This document shows positions 8,387 to 16,181 of a stretch of 43,186 nucleotides of DNA, in pieces. The stretch covers positions 1-43,186 of the forward strand of contig JAXHVO010000088.1 in NCBI GenBank assembly GCA_034189135.1. The letters run 5' to 3'. A program made the translations under genes and the position numbers. Origin of the DNA: Thermodesulfobacteriota bacterium. Its GTDB lineage: Bacteria; Desulfobacterota; Desulfobacteria; Desulfobacterales; JAUWMJ01. The notes beneath the pieces were generated by a model, which saw only the letters and a list, made by a program, of their open reading frames with translations, had not been told where the DNA came from and made no database searches. Within the stretch, counting starts at the first letter, position 1, and every line of letters starts with the position of its first letter.

Positions 8387-9055
8387 CTATATAAACTTAA
8401 ACCAAAATTCTTCGACCTGTCTGAAATTTTCCTTTACCTCCCCGGCTCCTGAAACGATTTCTTCATGTCCGGGCAATAACCAATCCACGTCGAGGCATGA
8501 AAGCCGTTTAATGCTTTCTTTAAGCAGTTTGCCGTCACCGCCTGGAAGGTCGGTGCGTCCGACGGCATCATTAAAAATCAGGTCACCGGTAAATAGTACT
8601 TTTGATTGCGGCAAATAAAGGGAAACGGAACCGGGAGAGTGGCCGGGAGTATGAATAACCTGAAGTTCAATTCCACTTACCGGCCGGTCGCCTTCCTTGA
8701 GAAATAAATCAGGTGAAATGGAGTCAAGATCAATACCCATGGTACCCGCCTGCTTTTCCATCGATTTGACAAAATCCCATTCCTTTTCATGCAGGGCAAA
8801 AAGTGCCGACGTATTTTTAAATAGTTCAACCGCTTCGATGTGATCCGGGTGGGCATGGGTGCATAGGATAAGGCCTATATCTTCAATTCCCAGACCCAGC
8901 TCGGCAAGTCCATTTTCCACATGACCGAACATGCTCTTATGTCCCGGGTCAATGAGCACACGGGTCGGGCCATCAATTAAATAGGTGTTGCAATTATTCG
9001 CCGTCATTGATTGCCAGAGAAAGGCATGGATATTGTCTAATACCTGCATAGTCAT
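8387..9055 (-). CDS. MBL-fold metallo-hydrolase (glyoxalase II-like)
   Basis: 222 residues with the full metallo-beta-lactamase metal-binding set: THAHPDH (dinuclear site), HTPGHSPGS, TGDLIF and LPGHE near the C-terminus. Members of this branch include glyoxalase II-type thioesterases and many uncharacterised hydrolases; nothing here identifies the substrate. It stands alone, with element B upstream of its start. A weak AGGAATATG context precedes the start. Cytoplasmic, with no signal peptide. Confidence 0.85.
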   Translation of the reverse strand: MTMQVLDNIHAFLWQSMTANNCNTYLIDGPTRVLIDPGHKSMFGHVENGLAELGLGIEDIGLILCTHAHPDHIEAVELFKNTSALFALHEKEWDFVKSMEKQAGTMGIDLDSISPDLFLKEGDRPVSGIELQVIHTPGHSPGSVSLYLPQSKVLFTGDLIFNDAVGRTDLPGGDGKLLKESIKRLSCLDVDWLLPGHEEIVSGAGEVKENFRQVEEFWFKFI

Positions 9056-9526
9056 ATTCCTTTAGGCTCATTGGAGATATAGGTCATATCACTGATCGGG
9101 GAGTTTCTTATCAATGGCCTTTTTGGTAAACCGATTGATCTTTAATGATTGCTATTTGTTCGTCCGGAGAAGCGCCCATTTGCCCGTATCCGCCTTAACA
9201 AATAAGTCCAGCGCTCTGTACACGCCCCCTGTCTTCTCAGTTAAATCCATACAGGCAGAGACGATCAACGCTGCCGTGGGGTTCTGTCCCTTGTGGCTGG
9301 TTTAAATCGATCCTCAGCGAGATTGCTGCCGTCGTTAGTTTCTCGAAATTGTTGTTCAGGCGGATACGGACAAATGGGCGCTTCTCCGGACGAACTGAGT
9401 AGAAGATTGAAAAATTCCCCGACCCATATAACTCATGATATAATTTGAGCCTGTCGAAGTGAAACATAGATCCCGGTCATCGGGGAGACAGAAATCGGGG
9501 GAAAGTGCCGTTTGGAAAAGGCCTCA
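9056..9526. other. Intergenic region holding palindromic element B
   Basis: The stretch lies between the MBL-hydrolase start and the stop of the NifS-like gene. Nearly all of 9098-9420 is element B and its homologous flanks. The remaining 9421-9526 shows no gene. A short plus-strand open frame across 9114-9305 lies inside the repeat and is not conserved in the other copies. Confidence 0.55.
9158..9395 (+). repeat. Long-armed palindromic element, copy B
   Basis: Arms 9158-9201 and 9352-9395 (44 nt each) are inverted copies with two mismatches. The core (about 9223-9310) is in plus orientation, like copy A. Homology with copy C extends outward: the left flank 9098-9157 (GGGGAGTTTCT..., CTTTAATGATTG at 9140-9151) and the right flank 9396-9420 (AGATTGA...TCCCC) both match copy C on the same strand, although C's core is reversed. 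The outer ends are themselves roughly inverted (GGGGAGTTTC at the left, AATTCCCC at the right). Compared with A and C, the outer arm sequence is different but still self-complementary. Confidence 0.8.
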
Positions 9527-10705
9527 CTATGTTGCCCGGTTAATCTTGTTATATAAAGGTGAAATATCCCTTAAGGTGGTGACCGCATTTTTCAGGGCAG
9601 CTAAAAAACGGTCCACATCTTCTCTGGTATTATCCACTCCTAAAGAAACAACCAGCGTGCCCTGGGCATCCGCGTGATTGAGACCCAGGGACATCAGGAC
9701 ATGAGACGCTCGAAGGGAACCGGTGGCACAGGCGGATCGGGTGGATACGGCAATATTTTCATCATCCAGCATCAGCATCACACTTTCACCTTCAATGTAC
9801 TTTAAGGAAATTGAAATCAGATGGGGAAGGCTGAACTCAGAATGGGTATTGATAATGTACTCATCAATATAATCCGGAAGCTGGGTTAAAATCTTTTGTT
9901 TTATCCCTTTGAGATGGGCCATTCTTTTCTCCATATCCTGCCTGGCAAGCTGCGCCGCCTTGCCCATACCGATAATCCCGATCAGGTTTTCCGCCCCTGC
10001 CCGCTTGTTGTGCTCCTGGACACCGCCGTCTAAGAGCGGAAATACACGGGTACCTCGGCGGATGTATAATCCCCCGGCCCCTGACGGCCCGTAAAACGTA
10101 TTGGAGGCAAAACTGAGCAAATCGACCCCCAGTTTTTGCACGTCAACCGGCACGATACCCACGGAATCGACCGCATCGGTATGAAAAATAATCTTCTTCT
10201 CCCGGGTAATTTTTCCTATTTCTTCAATGGGCTGGATGGTTCCGGTTTCATTATTGCTGTGCATGATTGAAACCAGAATGGTTTCATCACTAATGGCTTC
10301 AGCCACATCCTGAGGGTTAACCCGGCCTTGATGGTCCACGGAAATGGAAGTCACCTTGTAGCCATTAGATTTCAGCCTGCGAATACTGCGGATAACCGCA
10401 TTATGCTCAATGTTTGACGTAATAATATGTTTACCCTTATCTGCATTGGCAAGGGCGACACCCTTTATGGCATGATTGATGGATTCCGTACCTCCTGAGG
10501 TAAAAACGATTTCTTTGGACAAAGCACAGTTGATCAATTCTGCCACAGACTTGCGGGCCTTTGCCAGAGCATCCGCAGCCTGTTCGCCGCCTTTATGCTG
10601 GCTGGAAGGGTTGGCATAATCCTGTTGAATGGCCTCTATCATCACCTCTTTAATTTCCGGCAAAATCGGGTTTGCCGAAATATGATCCAGATTAATGATT
10701 TTCAT
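9527..10705 (-). CDS. NifS/IscS-like cysteine desulfurase homologue lacking the PLP lysine
   Basis: 392 residues, a full-length class V aminotransferase-fold NifS/IscS homologue (TSGGTESINHAIKG, SNNETGTIQPIEEIG, HTDAVDSVGIVPVDV). The catalytic cysteine loop is intact (STRSACATGSLRASHVL). The motif that normally reads SxSAHKxxGPKG reads SFASNTFYGPSG, so the PLP-binding Lys is Thr and the preceding His is Asn; the codons at about 10095-10125 confirm this with no frameshift. The usual DAVQ is DAVD and EHKAV is EHNAV, so several PLP contacts have changed. It probably cannot form the internal aldimine and may instead serve as an IscU partner or persulfide/sulfide docking protein. It lies downstream of iscU in the same orientation. 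Confidence 0.85.
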   Translation of the reverse strand: MKIINLDHISANPILPEIKEVMIEAIQQDYANPSSQHKGGEQAADALAKARKSVAELINCALSKEIVFTSGGTESINHAIKGVALANADKGKHIITSNIEHNAVIRSIRRLKSNGYKVTSISVDHQGRVNPQDVAEAISDETILVSIMHSNNETGTIQPIEEIGKITREKKIIFHTDAVDSVGIVPVDVQKLGVDLLSFASNTFYGPSGAGGLYIRRGTRVFPLLDGGVQEHNKRAGAENLIGIIGMGKAAQLARQDMEKRMAHLKGIKQKILTQLPDYIDEYIINTHSEFSLPHLISISLKYIEGESVMLMLDDENIAVSTRSACATGSLRASHVLMSLGLNHADAQGTLVVSLGVDNTREDVDRFLAALKNAVTTLRDISPLYNKINRAT

Positions 10706-10803
10706 ATTTATGACTCCTGAACAGGAAAAGGCCGGGAGGATAGAAGGCTTTTGGGTTGATCGCCTCCCGTTTTCCGGCCTTCCAGCTTCCAGGCCTCTTG
10801 ATT
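10706..10803. repeat. GC-rich imperfect inverted repeat between iscU and the NifS-like gene
   Basis: Within this 98-nt gap, GGGAGG on the left (about 10735) can pair with CCTCCC on the right (about 10763), and GGCCGG/CCGGCC-type blocks recur on both sides. It may form a hairpin in the iscU transcript ahead of the NifS-like start, or be a remnant of a short dispersed repeat. The alignment is imperfect and no T-tract follows. Confidence 0.35.
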
Positions 10804-11319
10804 CTAATGATGGTGTTCCTCAAGATTTGACTGGCAGGCCTCACAAAATGTGACACCCTCCTGAATCTCGATATCACAGTAGGGACAGTAACATTTATCA
10901 CCATGGGTGTGTTCGTGTTTTTCCACACGGATAGGTGCAGGTTTTGTTATTCCGGCCCTTTTATCTTCATAGTCTTTGATGGCCAGTTGCAGTGCATCGG
11001 CTCCCAGGTTGGAACAGTGAAGTTTGTTGGTCGGCAGGCCCTCCAATGCTTCGGCCACATCCATGTTGGTAATGTTTTTAGCCTCTTTTAGGCTTTTCCC
11101 CTTGGCAATTTCCGTAAGCATGCTGGACACGGCAATGGCTGAGCCGCACCCGAAGGTCTGGAATTTGATATCCTCAATGCAATCGTCTTTTATTTTAAGA
11201 TATACGGTCATCATATCCCCGCAAATGGGATTTCCGACTTCCCCCACGCCGTCCGCATCTTCTAACACACCCACATTTCTCGGGTTTCTGAAGTGATCCA
11301 TCACCGTTTCATTATACAT
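10804..11319 (-). CDS. iscU: IscU/NifU-type Fe-S cluster scaffold with C-terminal zinc-ribbon-like tail
   Basis: 171 residues from ATG 11319, chosen because AAGGAGG lies 8 nt upstream; an ATG at 11337 is upstream of that site. The IscU domain (about residues 1-125) has the three cluster cysteines in NPICGD, FGCGSAIAVS and HCSNLGADA, plus the conserved Asp of CGD. The protein then continues with a linker (KHEHTHGD), a CPYC...CEAC zinc-ribbon-like module and a terminal HHH, which typical IscU (about 128 aa) lacks and which does not look like the NifU C-terminal Nfu domain. It is the first gene of a two-gene unit with the NifS-like protein. It builds [2Fe-2S]/[4Fe-4S] clusters for transfer to apoproteins. 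Confidence 0.9.
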   Translation of the reverse strand: MYNETVMDHFRNPRNVGVLEDADGVGEVGNPICGDMMTVYLKIKDDCIEDIKFQTFGCGSAIAVSSMLTEIAKGKSLKEAKNITNMDVAEALEGLPTNKLHCSNLGADALQLAIKDYEDKRAGITKPAPIRVEKHEHTHGDKCYCPYCDIEIQEGVTFCEACQSNLEEHHH

Positions 11320-11357
11320 TAAGAGTGCCTCCTTCAAATCACGTTTTTATCTGCAAT

Positions 11358-11385
11358 ATTATAATCATTTTTCCCTCATAGTAAA
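11358..11385 (-). promoter_or_regulatory. Candidate promoter of iscU
   Basis: On the minus strand TTTACT (11385-11380) and TATAAT (11363-11358) are 16 nt apart, about 39 nt ahead of the iscU start. The -10 is a consensus match and the -35 is weak. No obvious IscR-type palindrome is seen. Confidence 0.35.
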
Positions 11386-11479
11386 GAAAAGGAATTCATT
11401 TGTCCTTGGCGGGAGACTGATAGGAAAGGGCTTCGAGAGGGAAAGCTGATCGGCAAGCAGATAAAAACGACTTTATAAT

Positions 11480-11553
11480 TGGCTGAGGGACCAGGATTCG
11501 AACCTGGGTTAACGGGGCCAGAACCCGTCGTCCTGCCGCTAGACGATCCCTCA
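11480..11553 (-). tRNA. tRNA-Gln (anticodon CTG)
   Basis: Read on the minus strand, the acceptor stem TGAGGGA pairs with TCCCTCA, followed by discriminator G and an encoded CCA. The D-arm (GTCTAGCGGCAGGAC), an anticodon stem ACGGG/CCCGT around the loop TTCTGGC (anticodon CTG, codon CAG), and the T-arm with GGTTCGAATCC are all present. The U1-A72 first pair is typical of bacterial tRNA-Gln. It stands alone between iscU and pcm. Confidence 0.93.
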
Positions 11554-11780
11554 GCAGATAAGAATAAACACATACACAAATGCATAATACCAGTCAAGAC
11601 AATTTCTATGTTTTGAACATAATTTACCGCTGACGGCCAAGGGTTCATTTGTCTAAGATGAAAAATCTATATTGTTGACCGAAACCCTCTTATTTGATAG
11701 AAAAACAGGGAACGATTACAGGCCGGAAATTGCACAAACTTCTCTTTCTAATCGGGGTGAATAGATACGAAAAACCGGAT

Positions 11781-12440
11781 ATGATAGACGATTCCATAAA
11801 ACATAAACGTCAACGAAAAGAAATGGTAAAAAGACAGATTGTCGCACGTGGAATAACGGATGAAAAAGTGATCACCGCCATGAGCAATGTACCCAGACAT
11901 CTTTTTGTCAGCGAAGCGCTCACAGATCAGGCGTATGGTGATTTCCCTCTTCCCATCGGAGAACAGCAAACCATATCCCAACCTTATATTGTTGCCGAGA
12001 TGACCCAGGCGCTGCAACTTGGTAAAGAAGATCGCGTCCTGGAGATTGGAACCGGCTCAGGATATCAGGCGGCCATTATTGCCCAAATCGCCTATCGTGT
12101 TTATACCATTGAAAGGATACACTCACTTCTACTAAAGGCACGCAGTCTTTTTGACAAACTTTTATACCATAATATCATCACCCGGTATTCCGACGGAACC
12201 AGCGGATGGGCAGACGAAAGCCCTTTTGACGCCATCATCATTACTGCAGGAGCTCCGTCCATTCCGCAAACACTGGTTAATCAGCTCGCCGTGGGAGGAC
12301 GTATGGTGATACCTGTGGGGGATCGGTACTCTCAGGAATTGATTAAACTTCATCGGGAAAAGAACGGAATCCATAAAACCAACCTGGGCGGATGCCGGTT
12401 TGTCAAACTCATTGGTGAACACGGCTGGAGAGAAAAATAA
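11781..12440 (+). CDS. pcm: Protein-L-isoaspartate O-methyltransferase
   Basis: About 219 residues from ATG 11781. The frame is open back to a TTG at 11694, but those extra residues are not family-like, and an ATG at 11823 (MVKRQIVARGI) is a credible alternative; none has a strong ribosome site. The conserved PCMT start (MVKRQIVARGITDEKVITAM), the VPRHLFV and QTISQPYIVA substrate-site motifs, the SAM-binding loop VLEIGTGSGYQAA and the C-terminal FVKLIGEHGW are all present. It repairs isoaspartyl residues in damaged proteins, using SAM. Its stop is adjacent to the start of the downstream YqaA-type gene, so the two are probably co-transcribed. Confidence 0.92.
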   Translation: MIDDSIKHKRQRKEMVKRQIVARGITDEKVITAMSNVPRHLFVSEALTDQAYGDFPLPIGEQQTISQPYIVAEMTQALQLGKEDRVLEIGTGSGYQAAIIAQIAYRVYTIERIHSLLLKARSLFDKLLYHNIITRYSDGTSGWADESPFDAIIITAGAPSIPQTLVNQLAVGGRMVIPVGDRYSQELIKLHREKNGIHKTNLGGCRFVKLIGEHGWREK

Positions 12441-13022
12441 ATGCTTCGCCGTCTTTATGAGTGGGTACTGCACTGGGCTGAAACACCTTATGGATCATGG
12501 GCGCTATTTTTTTTGGCCTTTTGCGAATCCTCTTTTTTCCCTATCCCTCCGGATATACTTCTTATCGCTCTTGCTGTTTCCATTCCAAAAAAATCATTTA
12601 AATATGCCTTGATATGTTCCGTGGGATCACTTTTAGGGGGGTGTCTGGGTTATTTGATCGGGTGGCAGTTTATGGCCGGCATCGGGGATAGAATTATTTC
12701 TTTTTACGGCCTGGGTCAAAAATTTGAATACATTAAAGAGTTGTATATTGCCTATGATGCATGGGCAATTGGTATTGCAGGATTTACTCCCATCCCTTAT
12801 AAGGTGTTCACTATTTCCGCCGGTGCTTTTAATATCAATTTTGCGGTATTTGTTGTGGCATCCCTGGTTTCCAGATCTGCCCGCTTTTTTCTTGTCGGAG
12901 GGCTTATTTACTTATTCGGGCCAGGGATTCAATCCTTTATTGATAAATACTTCAACATTCTGGTGGTGGTATTTACCATCCTTCTGGTAGCTGGTTTTAT
13001 CATAATCAAGTACTTTTTTTAA
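12441..13022 (+). CDS. YqaA-type VTT/DedA-superfamily membrane protein
   Basis: 193 residues, mostly hydrophobic, with about five predicted membrane segments. The N-terminal ESSFFPIPPDILLIAL and the GFTPIPYKVFTISAGAF re-entrant-loop motif are typical of the SNARE-associated/VTT (DedA-like) YqaA family. DedA-superfamily proteins are linked to lipid flipping and envelope homeostasis, but this branch has no assigned substrate. It starts directly after the pcm stop. Palindromic element C begins about 10 nt after its stop. Confidence 0.85.
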   Translation: MLRRLYEWVLHWAETPYGSWALFFLAFCESSFFPIPPDILLIALAVSIPKKSFKYALICSVGSLLGGCLGYLIGWQFMAGIGDRIISFYGLGQKFEYIKELYIAYDAWAIGIAGFTPIPYKVFTISAGAFNINFAVFVVASLVSRSARFFLVGGLIYLFGPGIQSFIDKYFNILVVVFTILLVAGFIIIKYFF

Positions 13023-13370
13023 ATGAGGGGGCGGGGAGTTTCTCTTCAAAGGTTTTTTGGCGAACCGTTTGCGCTTTAATGATTGTCAGCGGTTTGTCAT
13101 GCAATCGCCTATTTGCCCGTACAAGTCTTAACAATAATTTCAAGAAACCGGCGTTCGGTCCGCCTCACTGAGGCGGACTGAGATTAGATTTGAACCAGCC
13201 CCAGAAAAAAGATTCCCACGATAGCGATGATCGTCTCTGCCTGTATGGACTTAACTTAGAAGATAGGGGGCAGTTGAAGGGGGCTATAATTATTTGTTAA
13301 GGCTTGTACGGGCAAATAGGCGATTGCCTGACAAACAGAGCAAAGATTGAGAAACTCCACGGTTTCTCAG
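13023..13370. other. Convergent intergenic region filled by palindromic element C
   Basis: Between the convergent yqaA-like and nrdJ stops, 13033-13358 is element C plus flanks that match copy B. Only about 10 nt on each side lie outside it. No gene is present. Confidence 0.6.
13093..13335 (-). repeat. Long-armed palindromic element, copy C (core reversed)
   Basis: Arms 13093-13134 and 13294-13335 (42 nt each) are inverted copies with two differences, one of which would be a G-U pair in RNA. The core (about 13183-13272) reads on the minus strand, opposite to A and B. It carries a perfect hairpin with a 1-nt loop at about 13158-13178 (GTCCGCCTCA / TGAGGCGGAC), a longer version of the hairpin in copy A. 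The flanks 13033-13092 and 13336-13358 match those of copy B in the plus orientation. Its inner arm sequence CGCCTATTTGCCCGTA is almost shared with copy A. Confidence 0.8.
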
Positions 13371-15542
13371 TTAACTGCACCTGGAAAACCCGCACGAATG
13401 GCAAACCAGGCAGCCTTCTTCATGAGACAATACGCTGCTGCATTCAGGGCAAACGCCCATCATCGGTTTGTTTTTTTCTACAAAATTAGAATCGGTGATA
13501 TGATTCAGGATCTGGGCAATGGCATCCGGGCAGGACAGCACCTGCTTTCCATTTTGCCATGCGGAATGCGGGCATCGGATGCCGATCAGCTGTTTGACTA
13601 TGGCATCAACTTTTACTCCTGACCGCAAAGCAAGAGATATCAGCCTTCCTGCAGCTTCAATTTGAGAAGAAGCACATCCCCCGGTCTTTCCCATCTGGGC
13701 AAAAACTTCGCACATTCCTTCCTGGTCGGAATTAACAGTCACATACAGCTTTCCGCATCCGGTAGAAATGCGTTCAGTGACCCCGCTGGTACGTTCCGGT
13801 CTGGGCCGAGGCAGGATTTTTTCAGCTTCGTCCTTCTCCCTGCCGATATTCAAGACCTGCCTAAGCCGGCTTCCGTACCTGTAAATGGTAACACCTTTAC
13901 ACCCGTGGCTGTGGGCAAGAAGATATACTTGTTGGACATCTTCCCTGGTCGCGTCCGCAGGAAAATTAACGGTCTTTGAAACCGCATTATCGGTATATTT
14001 TTGAAATGCGGCCTGGATTTTTACATGCCACTCGGGCGAAATATCATGGGATACCCTGAAAAGTTTTTTTATATGCTCCGGAACCTGGTCAATATTCTGC
14101 AGGGAACCGGCGCTTGCCACCTCACCGGCAAGAGAATTGCTGTAAAATTTTTCTTTTTTGGCCATTTTAACAAACAAAGGGTGCATTTCATATAAAGAAG
14201 TTCCGTCAAGCACATGCTTTTCATGGGAAACGGCAAAGACAGGTTCTATGCCACCTGACGCGCCAGCGATTATACTGAGAGTGCCGGTTGGGGCAATGGT
14301 GGTGGTGGTCGCATTTCTCATATAGGGTGTGGAAGGGTGATCAAATATACTTTTTTTGTACGCGGGAAAATTCCCCCTCTTTTTCCCCAGCGCAGCAGAT
14401 GCATTCTTCGATTCCTGTGAAATGGTCGACATCACTTTTTCTGCCATGGAAACTGCCTCAGCGGAATCGTAGGAGATTCCCAGTTTCAAAAGCATATCTG
14501 CAAATCCCATTACACCCAGACCGATTTTTCGGGTTTTTTTGGTTAATTCCTCAATACTGGGCAGAGGGTACTTATTAACTTCGATCACATTATCGAGAAA
14601 ATGGACGGCATCGAAAACTGTTTTTTTAAGCCGCTTAAGATTAAGCTGATTGCTGGTGATCATTTTTGCAAGGTTAATGGAACCAAGGGTGCAGGATTCA
14701 TAAGGCAACAGAGGTTGTTCCCCGCAGGGATTGGTTGCTTCAATATTTCCCATCTCCGGTGTCGGGTTATTTTGGTTGATGCTATCAAGGCAAATAATAC
14801 CGGGCTCACCGGTTCGCCATGCAGAATCTACAATTAATTCAAATATCTTACTTGCGGAGACACGTCTGGCAACTTTTCCTGTTCTTGGGTTGATAAGCTC
14901 GTAGTCGGCACCATTCTTAAGTGCCTCCATGAAAACATCGGTCAGGGCAACCGATATATTAAAATTATTCAATTGGTCATGGTCATTTTTTGACATAATG
15001 AATGCTTCTATGTCAGGATGATCCACGCGCAGTACCCCCATATTGGCACCTCTGCGGGTCCCCCCCTGTTTGACGGTTTCAGTCGCCACGTCAAAAACAG
15101 CCATAAATGAGAGCGGGCCGCTTGAAACACCTGCTGTTGATAAAACCACATCCTTGGCAGGACGAATTCGGGAAAAGGAAAATCCGGTTCCTCCCCCGCT
15201 TTTATGTATCATTGCGGTGTGTTTCAATGTCTGGAAAATACTTTCCATAGAGTCTTCAATGGGAAGCACGAAACATGCGGCAAGTTGTCCCAATCGTCGC
15301 CCGGCATTCATCAGGGTGGGTGAATTTGGCAAGAACCACATGTCACCTAACATTTTAAGAAACTTTTTTTCTGTTTTTTCCACATTCGCACCGCTTTCAA
15401 ATATTGCATCTGCTCCGGCGATACTTTTTGCCACCCTGGTAAACAGTCCCTCGATCGTTTCTTTAATATTACCGCTGCTGTCCTTTTTTAGATAGCGCTT
15501 TTTAATTACAACTTCGGCATTTTTTGAAAGTGATATTTTCAT
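13371..15542 (-). CDS. nrdJ: Adenosylcobalamin-dependent (class II) ribonucleoside-diphosphate reductase
   Basis: 723 residues. The catalytic barrel shows the NSPTLMNAG start, the redox cysteine in LAACFVLP, the [16 protein letters not shown] loop, and the active-site block [21 protein letters not shown] holding the Cys-Glu-Cys set. A TSCPD domain follows ([13 protein letters not shown]...[14 protein letters not shown]), then a C-terminal zinc-ribbon-like CPEC...CHSC tail that probably carries the reducing thiols. It makes deoxyribonucleotides without oxygen, using B12 radical chemistry, which fits an anaerobe. No cobalamin riboswitch is visible in the 58 nt upstream. Element C ends about 12 nt beyond its stop. 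Confidence 0.95.
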   Translation of the reverse strand: MKISLSKNAEVVIKKRYLKKDSSGNIKETIEGLFTRVAKSIAGADAIFESGANVEKTEKKFLKMLGDMWFLPNSPTLMNAGRRLGQLAACFVLPIEDSMESIFQTLKHTAMIHKSGGGTGFSFSRIRPAKDVVLSTAGVSSGPLSFMAVFDVATETVKQGGTRRGANMGVLRVDHPDIEAFIMSKNDHDQLNNFNISVALTDVFMEALKNGADYELINPRTGKVARRVSASKIFELIVDSAWRTGEPGIICLDSINQNNPTPEMGNIEATNPCGEQPLLPYESCTLGSINLAKMITSNQLNLKRLKKTVFDAVHFLDNVIEVNKYPLPSIEELTKKTRKIGLGVMGFADMLLKLGISYDSAEAVSMAEKVMSTISQESKNASAALGKKRGNFPAYKKSIFDHPSTPYMRNATTTTIAPTGTLSIIAGASGGIEPVFAVSHEKHVLDGTSLYEMHPLFVKMAKKEKFYSNSLAGEVASAGSLQNIDQVPEHIKKLFRVSHDISPEWHVKIQAAFQKYTDNAVSKTVNFPADATREDVQQVYLLAHSHGCKGVTIYRYGSRLRQVLNIGREKDEAEKILPRPRPERTSGVTERISTGCGKLYVTVNSDQEGMCEVFAQMGKTGGCASSQIEAAGRLISLALRSGVKVDAIVKQLIGIRCPHSAWQNGKQVLSCPDAIAQILNHITDSNFVEKNKPMMGVCPECSSVLSHEEGCLVCHSCGFSRCS

Positions 15543-15600
15543 GGTTGCTGTATGTGGGAAACCCTGAGTTTTAAAACCAGGTGTTTCAGCTGTGGATTCT

Positions 15601-16092
15601 TTATTTGTCTTTTATACCGTACTTTTCTTTTAATTTCCGGTTGACCAGAGGAGGGACCATGCCGCTCACGTCACCGCCAAACCGTGCGGCTTCCTTTATT
15701 ATTGACGAACTGGTGAAAATCCAGCGAAGGCCGGTCATCAGGAAAACGGTTTGAACTTCTCTATTCAGGCGGCGATTCATCAGTGCCATTTGAAACTCAT
15801 ATTCGAAATCAGATACAGCTCTCATGCCGCGGAGTAATGCACAGGATTTCTTTTGAGCCGCATAATTTACCAAAAGCCCGTCAGAGGTGTCCAACTCAAC
15901 ATTGGAAAAATTTTGCAGGCTTTTTTCCAGCATATCAATTCTCTCTTTAATGCTAAAAAGATAATCTTTACCGGGGTTGTATAAAATGGCAACAATGATC
16001 TTATCAAAAATCTTTAGTCCCCGTTTAAGAATATCAAGATGTCCGTTTGTCACCGGATCAAATGAACCAGGATATATGGCAACTTTTTTCAT
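15601..16092 (-). CDS. coaD: Pantetheine-phosphate adenylyltransferase
   Basis: 163 residues from ATG 16092 (MKKVAIYPGSFDPVTNGHLDIL); an in-frame ATG at 16137 would add residues with no family match. The nucleotidyltransferase motif TNGH, the LLRGMRAVSDFEYEFQMA substrate region and the C-terminal ISSS-type motif (FTSSSIIKEAARFGGDVSGMVP) are all present. It transfers AMP to 4'-phosphopantetheine in the penultimate step of coenzyme A synthesis. It follows rsmD on the same strand, a pairing found in many bacteria. Confidence 0.95.
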   Translation of the reverse strand: MKKVAIYPGSFDPVTNGHLDILKRGLKIFDKIIVAILYNPGKDYLFSIKERIDMLEKSLQNFSNVELDTSDGLLVNYAAQKKSCALLRGMRAVSDFEYEFQMALMNRRLNREVQTVFLMTGLRWIFTSSSIIKEAARFGGDVSGMVPPLVNRKLKEKYGIKDK

Positions 16093-16181
16093 GTAGTGAC
16101 GGTCCTTTAAATATTCATGTGATTTGACTGCAGCCATCGGTAGTACTGTTTATGAATAAGCACCGAATGGCAACACAAAAA

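Noticed and set aside
9114-9305. Open frame of 63 codons on plus inside element B
   Set aside because: It spans an arm and part of the core; the corresponding frames in copies A and C contain stops, so it is not conserved as protein.
9527-10705. Sequencing error or frameshift as the cause of the missing NifS lysine
   Set aside because: The His-Lys to Asn-Thr change needs several base substitutions with the frame kept, and other PLP-contact residues differ too, which fits divergence rather than error.
3580-13335. The three palindromic elements as transcription terminators
   Set aside because: They occur in divergent and co-directional as well as convergent gaps, lack T-tracts after the stem, and are far longer than terminators.
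3580-13335. The elements as CRISPR arrays, retrons or attachment sites
   Set aside because: There are no short direct repeats with spacers, no reverse transcriptase or integrase nearby, and no Cas genes in the window.
13371-15600. Cobalamin riboswitch upstream of nrdJ
   Set aside because: Only 58 nt separate nrdJ from coaD and no B12-box-like sequence is visible.
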